From Rhodococcus sp. (in: high G+C Gram-positive bacteria) (GTDB lineage Bacteria > Actinomycetota > Actinomycetes > Mycobacteriales > Mycobacteriaceae), in assembly GCA_012514505.1 (NCBI GenBank), contig JAAZAD010000276.1, forward strand, positions 1 to 64,000: a stretch of DNA of 64,000 nt, given 5' to 3'. This document shows, piece after piece, positions 11,522 to 21,800 of this stretch; the first letter of the stretch is position 1; each line of letters opens with the position of its first letter. The notes beneath the pieces are model-generated. The model made no database searches, was not told the origin of the DNA, and was given only the letters and a program-made list of their open reading frames with translations. A program made the translations under genes and the position numbers.

Positions 11522-12379
11522 CTACCTGTTCTTGTTCTTTCGCCTGCGCAGCAATCGGTACGCGCCGAGGACGATCGCAGCGATGACGCCGACGAAGAGC
11601 AGCCACGGAATCACTGCACCGATCACCACGATCGTACCGGCGAGGACGGATAGCAGAGCATTCCAGCCGGAGACGATCCCGTCCCAGAAACTTCCCGCGT
11701 CGCCGGGCCCGTCCGTCTCGTCCGTCGTGATGTCGATGGAGAGGGTGGCGAGTTCGATCTGATCGTCGAGGGAGCGCTTCCGTGCCTGGAGGCTGTCCAG
11801 TTCGCCTTGGCGGTCGGACAGTGCGGTCTCCGCTTCGATGAGGTCTGCCGTGGTGGTGGCCTCGGCGATCAGGTCCTGCAACCGGTCGATGGATGCGGTG
11901 AGCGCACCGATGCGTGCGTCGATGTCCTGGACCTGCATCGTCACGTCACTGCGGGACACGCTGACGCTGGTGACCTCGCCGAAGTCGCGTAGCTCGTCCA
12001 ACGTCTCGGTGAGGGTGGCTGCCGGGACGCGGACTGTCAGCGAAGCACTCGGCTCCTGATCCTCGGTTTCGGGCCGCTCCGTGATGTCGTCGACCCGGCC
12101 ACGCTCGGCCTCCACCTTGGCGACGATTCGCTGGCCGACGTCGATGGGGTTCTCGGCGGTCATGCTCACACTGCCGGTGACGATCTCTTGTCGCTGCGGG
12201 GCAGTTTGATCTGGTGCTTGACGTCCGAACGCAGCCTCGGACTCGGCCGAGATCCCCGGCGGCGCCGGTTGGGGTGCCGAATCCGACAGCCCACCGTCGT
12301 TCCCACTACAGCCGGCCAGCACCAGCCCAAGCAGTGCCGCACCGGTCAAAACACCTACGCGCCGAACGTGCTTCCCCAT
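11522..12379 (-). CDS. DUF4349-type lipoprotein with C-terminal TM helix
   Basis: Lipobox LVLAGCSG; central coiled-coil; C-terminal TM. Confidence 0.85.
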   Translation of the reverse strand: MGKHVRRVGVLTGAALLGLVLAGCSGNDGGLSDSAPQPAPPGISAESEAAFGRQAPDQTAPQRQEIVTGSVSMTAENPIDVGQRIVAKVEAERGRVDDITERPETEDQEPSASLTVRVPAATLTETLDELRDFGEVTSVSVSRSDVTMQVQDIDARIGALTASIDRLQDLIAEATTTADLIEAETALSDRQGELDSLQARKRSLDDQIELATLSIDITTDETDGPGDAGSFWDGIVSGWNALLSVLAGTIVVIGAVIPWLLFVGVIAAIVLGAYRLLRRRKNKNR

Positions 12380-12508
12380 TAGGGCACCATAGCGAACGTG
12401 CACGGCCGATCGATCGGACCTCGGCGATGTCATCAATGGCCACACGAGGGCTGCCCGACCCTCAGGAAATGCGGCTCAGCCCTCGAAGTGGGGATCCACA
12501 ATCCACGT

Positions 12509-12805
12509 TCAATCCTCAACCCACTGCATGAGAGTCGTTTCAGGAGGAGGACCACTATGACCACCGAGCGGCATCAGAGTCCCCTCAGGAGCAGGACCCG
12601 GCTCACCGAACGACATCAAAGTCCCCTCAGGAGCAGGACCACTCGCACCACCAAGAGGCATCAGAGTCGCAGCCGAGCGCGGAGCGTCGCCGCCGGTACC
12701 GGCCGGATCTGCACTGGCGGCAGCCGTGAAACCGAATGCAGATAGTCCGATCACAGCTGTCATGAGCGATGTGCGAGTCGCGACGTTGAATCGAGTGGGA
12801 AGCAT
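12509..12805 (-). CDS. Small secreted protein with TLMPLGGxSGPAPEG-type tandem repeats
   Basis: 98 aa; signal peptide (SLMTAVIGLSAFGFTAAASA), then repeats TLMPLGGASGPAPEG / TLMSFGEPGPAPEG / TLMPLGGHSGPPPET / TLMQWVED. Confidence 0.7.
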   Translation of the reverse strand: MLPTRFNVATRTSLMTAVIGLSAFGFTAAASADPAGTGGDAPRSAATLMPLGGASGPAPEGTLMSFGEPGPAPEGTLMPLGGHSGPPPETTLMQWVED

Positions 12806-13081
12806 TGGGGAACCTGTTCTCTGAGTTGTATTTTTTGAGACAGATCAAGCGTCGCCCGGCGCACCCAGATTGGCCATCCACACAAGGGGTTATAACCACG
12901 CCCCCCAGGGGTGATTCTTCGGCCGCGCGGAGTGACATTCCCCGGATGCGCGTGCCCCGGCCGGAATCCACTGGCGTGTGGCAACGCCTGGACAACGTGC
13001 AGTCCTCTAATCGCCGCGATCACTTATGCGACATATCGGTCATCCCTAGTCGCGACACTCTCCCCGGGGTATGACATAGCC

Positions 13082-13708
13082 ATGGGTACGAACGTGATGA
13101 CGCTGGCGCGGGCCGAACGAATCGACCTCGCCGACTTCCTCGACACACTGACACCGGAGCAGTGGCAACAGCAGAGCCTCTGCTCGGCATGGAGCGTCCA
13201 CGACGTCGTCGCGCACGCGATCAGCTACGAGGACCACAGCCAGGCAGAAGTGTTTGGGCGCATCCGTAAGGCGGGATTCCGGCCGGGGCGAATCAACGAC
13301 GTGGCCCTCGAGGGCTATCGAGACATGACCAACGAGCAGCTTGTCGTCTTTCTGCGGTCGCATCTCGACCCGAAGGGGTCGACGGCCAAGTTCGATGGAC
13401 GCGTGGGGTTGGCCGATGCGGTGGTCCATCATCAGGACATTCGTCGGCCGCTGGGACTGCCGCGCGACATTCCGGAGGATCGTCTTCGCATCTCCCTCGA
13501 CTTTTCGGTCTGGGCACCGCCGTTGCGCGGCTTCTGGCATGCCCGGGGCGTTCGGATGGTGGCCACCGATCTGGACTGGGCGCATGGGCGCGGACCCGTT
13601 GCCGAGGGGCCGGCAGAGGCCGTTCTCATGGCGATGGTCGGTCGCGCCGGTGTGGCGCACGAACTTTCCGGGCCGGGTGCGGACATTCTGGCGCGACGGC
13701 TGGGCTGA
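13082..13708 (+). CDS. Maleylpyruvate isomerase/DinB-like (TIGR03083-type) mycothiol-dependent protein
   Basis: LDTLTPEQWQQQSLCSAWSVHDVVAHAISYE N-terminal DinB-like motif. Confidence 0.82.
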   Translation: MGTNVMTLARAERIDLADFLDTLTPEQWQQQSLCSAWSVHDVVAHAISYEDHSQAEVFGRIRKAGFRPGRINDVALEGYRDMTNEQLVVFLRSHLDPKGSTAKFDGRVGLADAVVHHQDIRRPLGLPRDIPEDRLRISLDFSVWAPPLRGFWHARGVRMVATDLDWAHGRGPVAEGPAEAVLMAMVGRAGVAHELSGPGADILARRLG

Positions 13709-13716
13709 CCACAGTT

Positions 13717-16700
13717 CTATCGAAAGTCCCTCGACCGGCTGGCCATGCGCAGATCCATGAGTTGCATCCGGTCCGCCACCACGGTCACCGCGCCTTCGGC
13801 GTTCTGCACCTTGCCTCGAATGAGCAGTGCGGGGGCGCTGTGTGCGAGTTTGCGGTAGCGCGCCCACAAACCCGCCGAGCACACCACGTTCACCATGCCC
13901 GTTTCGTCTTCGAGGTTGATGAACGTGACTCCTCCCGCCGTCGCTGGGCGCTGCCGATGAGTCACGGCCCCTCCGACCAGCACCCGGTCGCCGTCCGGAA
14001 CCTGCAACAGCCCCGATGCGGGGATCACCCCCAGATCGTCGAGTTGCGGACGCAGGAACTGAGTCGGGTAGGTGTCCGGTGACACCCCGGTTGCCCATAC
14101 GTCCGCTGCCGCCAACTCCACATCGCTCATGCCCGGCAACGTCGGAGCTCTGGTCGATGCGCCCAGACCGGGCAAGCGATCCGGCCGTTCCGCCGCAGCG
14201 GCTCCCGCCGCCCACAACGCCTCGCGGCGGGTGAGACCGAAACAGGCGAGCGCGCCGGCGGTAGCCAACGATTCCGCCTGTGCCGTAGTCAGTTCCACCC
14301 GTCCGGTGAGATCGAGAAACGAGGCGAACGGGCCACCGAACTCACGGGCGTCGACGATCTTCTCCGCGAGGGTCTGACCGATGTGCCGAACCTCCGCGAG
14401 CCCGAGTCTGACCTCCATGCCCTTCGCCTCGAGGGTGGCGTGGGCGAGGCTGGCGTTGACGTCTGCGCCGTGCACCTGCACCCCGTGCCGACGGGCGTCG
14501 GCCACCAACGATTGCGGCGAATAGAACCCCATCGGCTGGGCCCGCAGCAAACCGGCACAGAAGGCCGCCGGGTGATGCAGTTTGAACCACGACGAATAGA
14601 AGACGAGTGACGCGAAGCTTTGTGAGTGGCTTTCGGGGAAGCCGAAATTAGCGAACGCATACAGCTTTTCGTAGATGCGATCGGCCACTTCCCCCTCGAT
14701 GCCGTGCTTCTCGCGCATCCCCGCGTACAACCGTCCGCGCAGTCGTTCCATCTTCTCGGGCGAACGCTTGGAGCCCATCGCGCGACGCAGCTGATCTGCT
14801 TCGGCAGGGGTGAACCCGGCGACGTCCACCGCCATCTGCATCAGCTGTTCCTGGAACAGCGGCACACCGAGTGTGCGTTCCAGGGCGTTCTCCAGGCTGG
14901 GGTGGTCGTAGACCACGGGCTCGAGCTTGTTGCGGCGACGGATGTACGGGTGCACCGAACCGCCCTGAATGGGACCGGGGCGAATGAGCGCCACCTCCAC
15001 CACGAGGTCGTAGAAGTTGCGTGGTTTCAGCCTGGGCAGCGTGGCCATCTGGGCGCGTGATTCCACCTGGAACACCCCGACCGAATCGGCACGCTGCAAC
15101 ATCTCGTAAACGGCCTTCTCGGTCAGATCCAACTCCCACAGGTTCACGTCGAGCCCTTTGTGGTCTGCCACCAGATCGAGCATGTAGTGCAGGGCGGACA
15201 GCATCCCGAGGCCGAGAAGGTCGAACTTGACCAACCCCACTGCCGCGCAGTCGTCCTTGTCCCATTGCAGAACGCTGCGGTTCTCCATCCGTGCCCATTC
15301 CACCGGACACACGTCGGCGATCGGACGATCACAGATGACCATGCCGCCCGAGTGGATTCCGAGATGTCGCGGGAAACCCTCGATCTGCGACGCGAGCTCG
15401 AGCACCGGCGCCGGAATGTCGGTGCCGGTCTCCTTCCCGATGCCGGTCCACCGGCTCACCTGTTTGCTCCACGCATCCTGTTGCCCTTGCGAGAACCCCA
15501 GGGCGCGAGCCATGTCCCGCACGGACGACTTGCCACGGTAGGTGATGACGTTCGCCACCTGCGCCGCATACTTTCGGCCGTACTTGGTGTAGACGTGTTG
15601 GATCGCTTCTTCGCGGCGGTCGGATTCGATGTCCACATCGATGTCGGGTGGTCCGTCCCGTTCCGGTGAGAGGAAACGCTCGAACAGCAGTTTGTTGGTT
15701 ACCGGGTCGACGTTGGTGATGCCGATGGCGAAGCACACGGCCGAGTTGGCCGCCGAACCGCGCCCCTGGCACAGGATGTCGTTGTTCTTGCAGAACGAGA
15801 CGATGTCGTGCACCACCAGGAAGTAGCCGGGGAAGTTCAGTTCGGTGATGATCCGCAGTTCGTGTTCGATCTGCCGGTACGCATCCGGTCGCTGCTCCGG
15901 CGATCCATATCGGCGCTGTGCACCGTCCATCGTAAGTCGGCGAAGCCAACTCGCTTCGGTGTATCCGTCCGGCACATCGAAGGGAGGGAGCTGCGGCGCA
16001 ATCAGTTTGAGGTCGAAGGCGCATTCTCGGCCCAGTTCGGCGGCGGCTGTCACCGCGTTCGGGTACTGCGCGAACAGTCTGGACATTTCCTCACCTGAAC
16101 GCAGGTGCCCTCCCCCGGTGGGAGCCAACCAGCCGGAGGTGTCGTCGAGGCTGCGGCGGGCACGAACAGACGCCATCGCCATGGCCAGACGTCTGCGTTC
16201 CGGGTTCGCGAAGTGCGCCGCCGTGGAGGCAATCATCGGAAGCCTGTGCATCTCGGCCAGTTTCGCGAGCGAGGCGTTGCGTTCGTCGTCCTCGGGCACG
16301 CCGTGGTGAGTCAGTTCGACGGTGACCCGATCGGCCCCGAAGAGGTCGACCAGTCGCCGCAACTCGCGGTCCGCGGCCTCGATGCCGTCCACTTCGAGAG
16401 CCTGGCGCACGTGCCCTTTGCGGCAGCCCGTCAAGATCTGCCAGTGCCCACCGGCTGCTTCCGCGAGTTCTTCGATGTCGTAGTGGAGTTTGCCCTTCTC
16501 ACCGCCCACCATGTGTGCGGTGGCAATTTCACGTGAGAGTCGTCGGTAGCCCTCCTGCCCCCTCGCCAGCACCAGTAGGTGGGAGCCGCCGGGGTCCGGT
16601 GAGCCGGCCCGCGGCACGGAGTCGAGTGACAGTTCGGACCCGAACACTGTGGGCATGCCGAGCGCCTGCGCCGCCTCGGCGAACCGGACCACTCCGTAGA

Positions 16701-17001
16701 ACCCGTCGTGATCGGTGAGTGCTATGGCCTCGAGCCCGAGCCGTACCGCCTCTTCGACCATCTCTTCCGGTGACGAGGCGCCGTCGAGGAAGCTGAACGC
16801 CGAGTGCGCGTGCAGTTCTGCGTAGGGCACCCTCGAACGTCCGGCCTCGACGCCGGACTGATACTCACCGCGCTTACGCGACCAGGCAGGACTGTCACTG
16901 CCGTCGCCCGGAAACAGCTGCTCCGCGGGCACGCGACTCGGTTTACCCGAGAGCACCCGCTCCATCTCCGACCACGTCGGCGGACCATTCTCCCAGCCCA
17001 T
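13717..17001 (-). CDS. dnaE2: Error-prone DNA polymerase III alpha subunit DnaE2
   Basis: 1094 aa; PHP domain (YAELHAHSAFSFLDGASSPEEMVEEA), PDIDVDIESDRREEAIQHVY, OB fold. Confidence 0.96.
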   Translation of the reverse strand: MGWENGPPTWSEMERVLSGKPSRVPAEQLFPGDGSDSPAWSRKRGEYQSGVEAGRSRVPYAELHAHSAFSFLDGASSPEEMVEEAVRLGLEAIALTDHDGFYGVVRFAEAAQALGMPTVFGSELSLDSVPRAGSPDPGGSHLLVLARGQEGYRRLSREIATAHMVGGEKGKLHYDIEELAEAAGGHWQILTGCRKGHVRQALEVDGIEAADRELRRLVDLFGADRVTVELTHHGVPEDDERNASLAKLAEMHRLPMIASTAAHFANPERRRLAMAMASVRARRSLDDTSGWLAPTGGGHLRSGEEMSRLFAQYPNAVTAAAELGRECAFDLKLIAPQLPPFDVPDGYTEASWLRRLTMDGAQRRYGSPEQRPDAYRQIEHELRIITELNFPGYFLVVHDIVSFCKNNDILCQGRGSAANSAVCFAIGITNVDPVTNKLLFERFLSPERDGPPDIDVDIESDRREEAIQHVYTKYGRKYAAQVANVITYRGKSSVRDMARALGFSQGQQDAWSKQVSRWTGIGKETGTDIPAPVLELASQIEGFPRHLGIHSGGMVICDRPIADVCPVEWARMENRSVLQWDKDDCAAVGLVKFDLLGLGMLSALHYMLDLVADHKGLDVNLWELDLTEKAVYEMLQRADSVGVFQVESRAQMATLPRLKPRNFYDLVVEVALIRPGPIQGGSVHPYIRRRNKLEPVVYDHPSLENALERTLGVPLFQEQLMQMAVDVAGFTPAEADQLRRAMGSKRSPEKMERLRGRLYAGMREKHGIEGEVADRIYEKLYAFANFGFPESHSQSFASLVFYSSWFKLHHPAAFCAGLLRAQPMGFYSPQSLVADARRHGVQVHGADVNASLAHATLEAKGMEVRLGLAEVRHIGQTLAEKIVDAREFGGPFASFLDLTGRVELTTAQAESLATAGALACFGLTRREALWAAGAAAAERPDRLPGLGASTRAPTLPGMSDVELAAADVWATGVSPDTYPTQFLRPQLDDLGVIPASGLLQVPDGDRVLVGGAVTHRQRPATAGGVTFINLEDETGMVNVVCSAGLWARYRKLAHSAPALLIRGKVQNAEGAVTVVADRMQLMDLRMASRSRDFR

Positions 17002-17071
17002 CTACCTGCACCTCTTCACACCAGACATAGGTCTTGGTCGCAACGAAGATGCCACCGGGGAAGACGCATCA

Positions 17072-17087
17072 TCGAACTGATGTTCGA
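17072..17087. promoter_or_regulatory. LexA/SOS box upstream of dnaE2
   Basis: TCGAACTGATGTTCGA, matching the actinobacterial TCGAAC-N4-GTTCGA consensus. Confidence 0.85.
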
Positions 17088-17182
17088 TGACCTAAGTGTG
17101 CCATCCAGTAGGCCGGAAGGTCAATCACCCTCCCCCCGTCGACCCGAGGGGCGATCGCATGTATCGTCAGCGCAACAAAAAC

Positions 17183-17199
17183 GATAGTCATTTTCATTA
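17183..17199. promoter_or_regulatory. Candidate Zur-like operator upstream of the MFS/NRPS locus
   Basis: GATAGTCATTTTCATTA; reverse complement TAATGAAAATGACTATC, about 11/14 to an actinobacterial Zur-type TGAAAATnATTTTCA; 7-10 nt before the MFS start. Confidence 0.45.
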
Positions 17200-17205
17200 G
17201 GGGTT

Positions 17206-18774
17206 GTGATGTCTTTCGAGAACACAGACCACAGCGCCGCACCCGCGCCAGCCGCACAGGCATCCACCGACAGCGGCGACGGCGAAATCGGTCCACTACG
17301 GGAACGGCGCTGGGTCACCGCCATCGTTGGCCTATCCGCAGTGGTGATGACACTCGACATCAGCATCGTCAACGTCGCACTCCCGGACATCGCAGCCGAC
17401 TTCGGCGCGGGGCTCGAACAGACGCAGTGGATCATCAACGCCTACGTGCTGGCGTTCGCAGCCCTGCTGCTGACTGTGGGTTCAGCCTCCGACCGACTGG
17501 GCAAACGACGGATGTTCCTCGCCGGTCACCTGGTCTTCGCCGCCAGTTCACTGCTGTGCGCGCTCGCGCAGACCGATGCGGTGCTGATCGGCGGACGTGC
17601 AGCCCAAGGCATCGGAGCCGCCCTCGTCTTCGGCACCTGCCTGGCCCTGCTCTCGGAGGTCTACACAGACGATTCCGCCGGCCGCACCCGGGCGGTGGGC
17701 GTCTTCATGGCATGCGGTGCCGGAGCCGCGGCCCTGGGACCTCTGGTGGGAGGTGTGCTCGTCGAACTCGGTGGATGGCGCTGGATCTTCGCGATCAACC
17801 TGCCGATCGGTGTGTTCGTCATCGCGGCGATTCTGACGACGATGAGCCTGACAGAGAGGACGAACACCGAAAGCCGCATCGACTGGATCTCGACGGTTCT
17901 CATCACCGCGCTCTTCTTCGGCGCAAACTTTGCGCTGCTGTCCGGACCCGACCACGGTTGGACGTCGATGCTGGTGCTGACCTCAGCCACCCTGACAGTA
18001 GCCGCTGGTGTCGCGGCATTCTGGCGGCAGCGCACACTGGGCGACGACGCAATGGTCGACCTCAGCCTCTTCCGGATTCCGACCTTCTCAGCGGTGATCT
18101 TCATCAGCTTCGCCGTCCGCGTCTTCAGCTTCGGGATCTTCCCGTTCCTCATCTTCTGGCTCAGCGGCGCTGACGGATTCAGCCCGGTGCAGACCGGCGC
18201 GGTGCTGCTCTTCCTGGCGATCCCGATGATCGTCGCCGCCGGACCCTCACTCGCCCTCGCTCGAGCCGTCTCCCTCTCTGCGACCCTGACTCTGTCCATG
18301 TCCACGATTGCCGCGGGCCTGGCCTGGGCCGCTGTCATCACCGCGCCCAACATGACTTGGACCTCGCTGATCGGCCCTCTGGTACTCATCGGCATCGGTT
18401 CGGGCCTGTCGATGCCACACATCATGGATATCGCGATGGCGGTCGCGCCCGCCCGATTGGCAGGCACAGCGACGGGTCTGGCCAACACCGCATTCCCGCT
18501 GGGTACGGCCGCCGGCATCGCCGTCTTCGGCGCGCTGATCCATGGCCGGGTCGACGCCGTGGACACCCTCCCCGAACCGGCCCGGCCACTGGCCTACGTC
18601 GCCGATTTCGACCGACTCACGCTACTTGGACAGCCTGCGGTCGAAGCGGCGCGCTCGGCCTACGCGTCGGGGCTGACGACGGTGTTCGCCGTCGCCGCAG
18701 CAGTGGCGCTGGCAGCCGCGCTCGTGTCCCTCACAGCCGTCCGGACCAAAGATTTCCCAGGCAGAGAAGCCTGA
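17206..18774 (+). CDS. MFS transporter, DHA2 (14-TM) family
   Basis: 522 aa; LDISIVNVALPDIAADFGAGLEQTQWIINAYVLAFAALLLTVGSASDRLGKRRMFLAG. Confidence 0.93.
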   Translation: MMSFENTDHSAAPAPAAQASTDSGDGEIGPLRERRWVTAIVGLSAVVMTLDISIVNVALPDIAADFGAGLEQTQWIINAYVLAFAALLLTVGSASDRLGKRRMFLAGHLVFAASSLLCALAQTDAVLIGGRAAQGIGAALVFGTCLALLSEVYTDDSAGRTRAVGVFMACGAGAAALGPLVGGVLVELGGWRWIFAINLPIGVFVIAAILTTMSLTERTNTESRIDWISTVLITALFFGANFALLSGPDHGWTSMLVLTSATLTVAAGVAAFWRQRTLGDDAMVDLSLFRIPTFSAVIFISFAVRVFSFGIFPFLIFWLSGADGFSPVQTGAVLLFLAIPMIVAAGPSLALARAVSLSATLTLSMSTIAAGLAWAAVITAPNMTWTSLIGPLVLIGIGSGLSMPHIMDIAMAVAPARLAGTATGLANTAFPLGTAAGIAVFGALIHGRVDAVDTLPEPARPLAYVADFDRLTLLGQPAVEAARSAYASGLTTVFAVAAAVALAAALVSLTAVRTKDFPGREA

Positions 18775-18868
18775 CTCCAGTTACTAACTCATGTCCGCCA
18801 TTCGTGGCCGAACGCAGCCGCTCGCCGGTGCGCGGCCACGGTGGCGGACCCACAGATGAATCGGGTGA

Positions 18869-21800
18869 TCGACCATCAGTATCACGACCAACACCGACCA
18901 TGACGAGGAAACGACGAGGAAACTCACGCTTCCGACGACCCCGACCCAGTACGCCTACCTCACCGGGCGAGACCCTGCGCAGCCACTCGGCGGCATCGAC
19001 TGCCTGGGGTACGTCGAATTCTCCGAGAGCGGTGTAACCGGCGAGCAGCTGCAGTCCGCCGTCGACGCCGCCTCCCGGCATCCCGCCCTGCGCTCGGCCA
19101 TCCCTACTCCCGACGCGCTCGTCGACATCGACCGTCCGGCTCCGACGGTGCGGGTCCACGACCTCACCGACGAGGACGACGATGGCGAGGCCGCGATGAC
19201 GCAGATCCGGGAACGGATGGCGGGCATCTACTTCGACCTCGCCGACGGCCACACCTGGGAGGTCGAACTCTCCCTACTGGGCCCTGGACGCTCGGTGATC
19301 CATCTCGCGGTGGCCCTCTCGGTCGCCGATCTGGTCGGCATCACCGTGCTGTGCACCGAGATCGCCACTCACATCGCCGCGCTCCGCGCCTCCGACAGCG
19401 AACCCGAACCCGGACCCGGACCGCGCATCGACTATGCCGACGTCCGCGCCGCGCTCGACAGCAGCACGCCGCAACTTCCGAGCGTGCCCGGACACGTCCT
19501 CGCTACGCGCGTCGACGCACTCCTCGACGCGCCGACCCTCCCAGCACCCACCGCGGGGACTACCCTGCCCGATCCGAGGGTCACGCGTCTGGCCACGACG
19601 ATCGACGAGCAGGCGTGGAGCAGACTGGGCGACCTCGCTGACGAACTCGGCGTCACCCGCGCCGCCATGCTCCTCGCCGTCTACGCCGAGGCGCTGCGCC
19701 GCTGGACCGACGACGAGAACCGCGACTTCATCGTCACCGTGCCCGGCCTGTCCGTGGCAGGAACCGAGAGCCACATCCTCGATCGCACCCGTATCTACGC
19801 TGCCCGATGCCTCGACCGACCCGACCGCAGCGCCGCCGAATCCTTCACCGACTCGGCCGCCGAGCTGCGCTACCGGATCGCGAAGGGAGTCGATGCGGTG
19901 GACGAGCTGCGGCACGCCGTCGCTACCGGGTCAGGCCATCGCGGTCTCGCCCCCTATGTCCTCACCTACAGCGCCGACCGTCCGGTCCTGCCCGCCACAG
20001 CAAGCGAACTCCTCGGACACCCGACGATGATCCGATCATCGACACCTCAGGTGATCATCGACTTCCAGGTCTACCGATTCGTCGCAGAGGAGGTGAGCCT
20101 GTCATTCGACGTGCGCGTCGGCGCGCTCGCCGACGGCGTCGCCGAGCAACTTTTCGTCACCACGGTCGAAGCCGTCACAGCACTCGCGGAGTGGACCCCG
20201 GAGCGGGCCCGCTCGATGAAGCTCACCGATCTGGTGACCCTGCCGACCCACGTGCGCCGGCACCGCGATCAACTGGCCGGCACCGAACAGCTGTCGCGCG
20301 GATATCTGCACGAGGATGTCCAGGCCGCAGTAGCCCGGCACCCGGACCACGTGGCACTCGTGTGCGCCGACCGGAACGACGACCGACTCACCGCAGTGCA
20401 CGAGCAGTTGACCTACGGGGAAGTCGATGCGCTCGCCAAAAACCTGGCCGCCGATCTGGTCCGGCGGACCGACGCCAACGACATCGTCGCGCTCGACTTG
20501 CCGAAAGGCCCTGCCCAGATCATCGCCGCGCTCGGTGTGCTGTACGCCGGATGCGCGTATTTGCCGATGCCGGAAGGGCTTCCGGCATCGCGGCGAACAG
20601 CGATCATGGAGGCTGCACGGCCGGCCGTCGTCCTGGGTCCCGACGATGTTCCCGGTCCTGCCATTCCTGCTGTCCCGGACGAATTCGTCGTTCGCGAGGT
20701 CGGGCTGGACGATCCCGCCTACGTCATCTTCACCTCCGGTTCGACCGGCACACCCAAGGGCGTGGTGATGTCGCACGCGGCGGCCACCAACACGGTTCGT
20801 GACGTCCGCAGCCGCAACCGCATCGAAGAGGACGATGCCCTCATTCCGGTCGCAGCAATGGCCTTCGACCTCAGCGTCTTCGACGTCTTCGGCGTACTCG
20901 GCGCCGGCGGTCGCCTGATCTGCGTGGGCGACCTGGACTCTCGGGACCCGTTCACCTGGCTCCGCCTGATCGACGAGCACCAGGTGACGATCTGGAACAG
21001 CGCCCCGATGCTCGCCGAGATGCTGGCCGCGGCAGCAGGTCCGGAGACGCCGCCGCTGCCGTTGCGCCGCGTCCTGTGCTCCGGCGACCGCATCGATCGG
21101 GGGCTCTACGAAAGACTCGCAGCGATCGCCCCCGAAACGACGCTGGTGGCAATGGGCGGCGCAACCGAGGGCGGCATCTGGTCCAACGAGTTCCTCGTCG
21201 ACGCCAACACCGTACTGCGGCCGGACTGGGCGTCTGTGCCGTACGGCGCGCCGCTGACCGGCCAGAGCTATCGGGTTGCCGACGCGTCCGGCCGAGACTG
21301 CGGCGCCCACGTTGTTGGTGAATTGTGGATCGGCGGGACCAGCCTGGCCAGCGGTTATCTCGGCGATCCGACGCTGACCGCCGACCGATTCGTCGAGCAC
21401 GACGATCGACTCTGGTACCGAACCGGCGACCTGGGTCACTGGGACGGCGACGACGTGCTCGTAATCCACGGCCGCAACGACGCGCAGGTGAAAATCCGTG
21501 GTCACCGCATCGAACTCGGTGACGTCGAGGCGCACCTGAGGAGAGTGCCGGAGGTGGCAGACTCCGTCGTCTTCCCGTTCCGCGACAACACCGCTCTCGG
21601 TGCCGGAGTGGTCCTCACCGACGACGCATCGCGACGCATCGACGGCGAAGGCATCGTCGCGGCAGCGTCCGGCATGCTGCCCGCGCATATGGTGCCGACT
21701 CGAATCGACATCTGGGACAGCCTGCCGGTCACCGGGAACGGAAAGGTTGACCGGGCCGCGGTCGCCGCACACGCCGCCGACGCCCATCGTGTGACCGCTG

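Noticed and set aside
17085-17130. IdeR/DtxR iron box in the dnaE2-MFS intergenic region (CCTAAGTGTG)
   Set aside because: Only a half-site-like CCTAA; no paired TTAGG arm at the right spacing.
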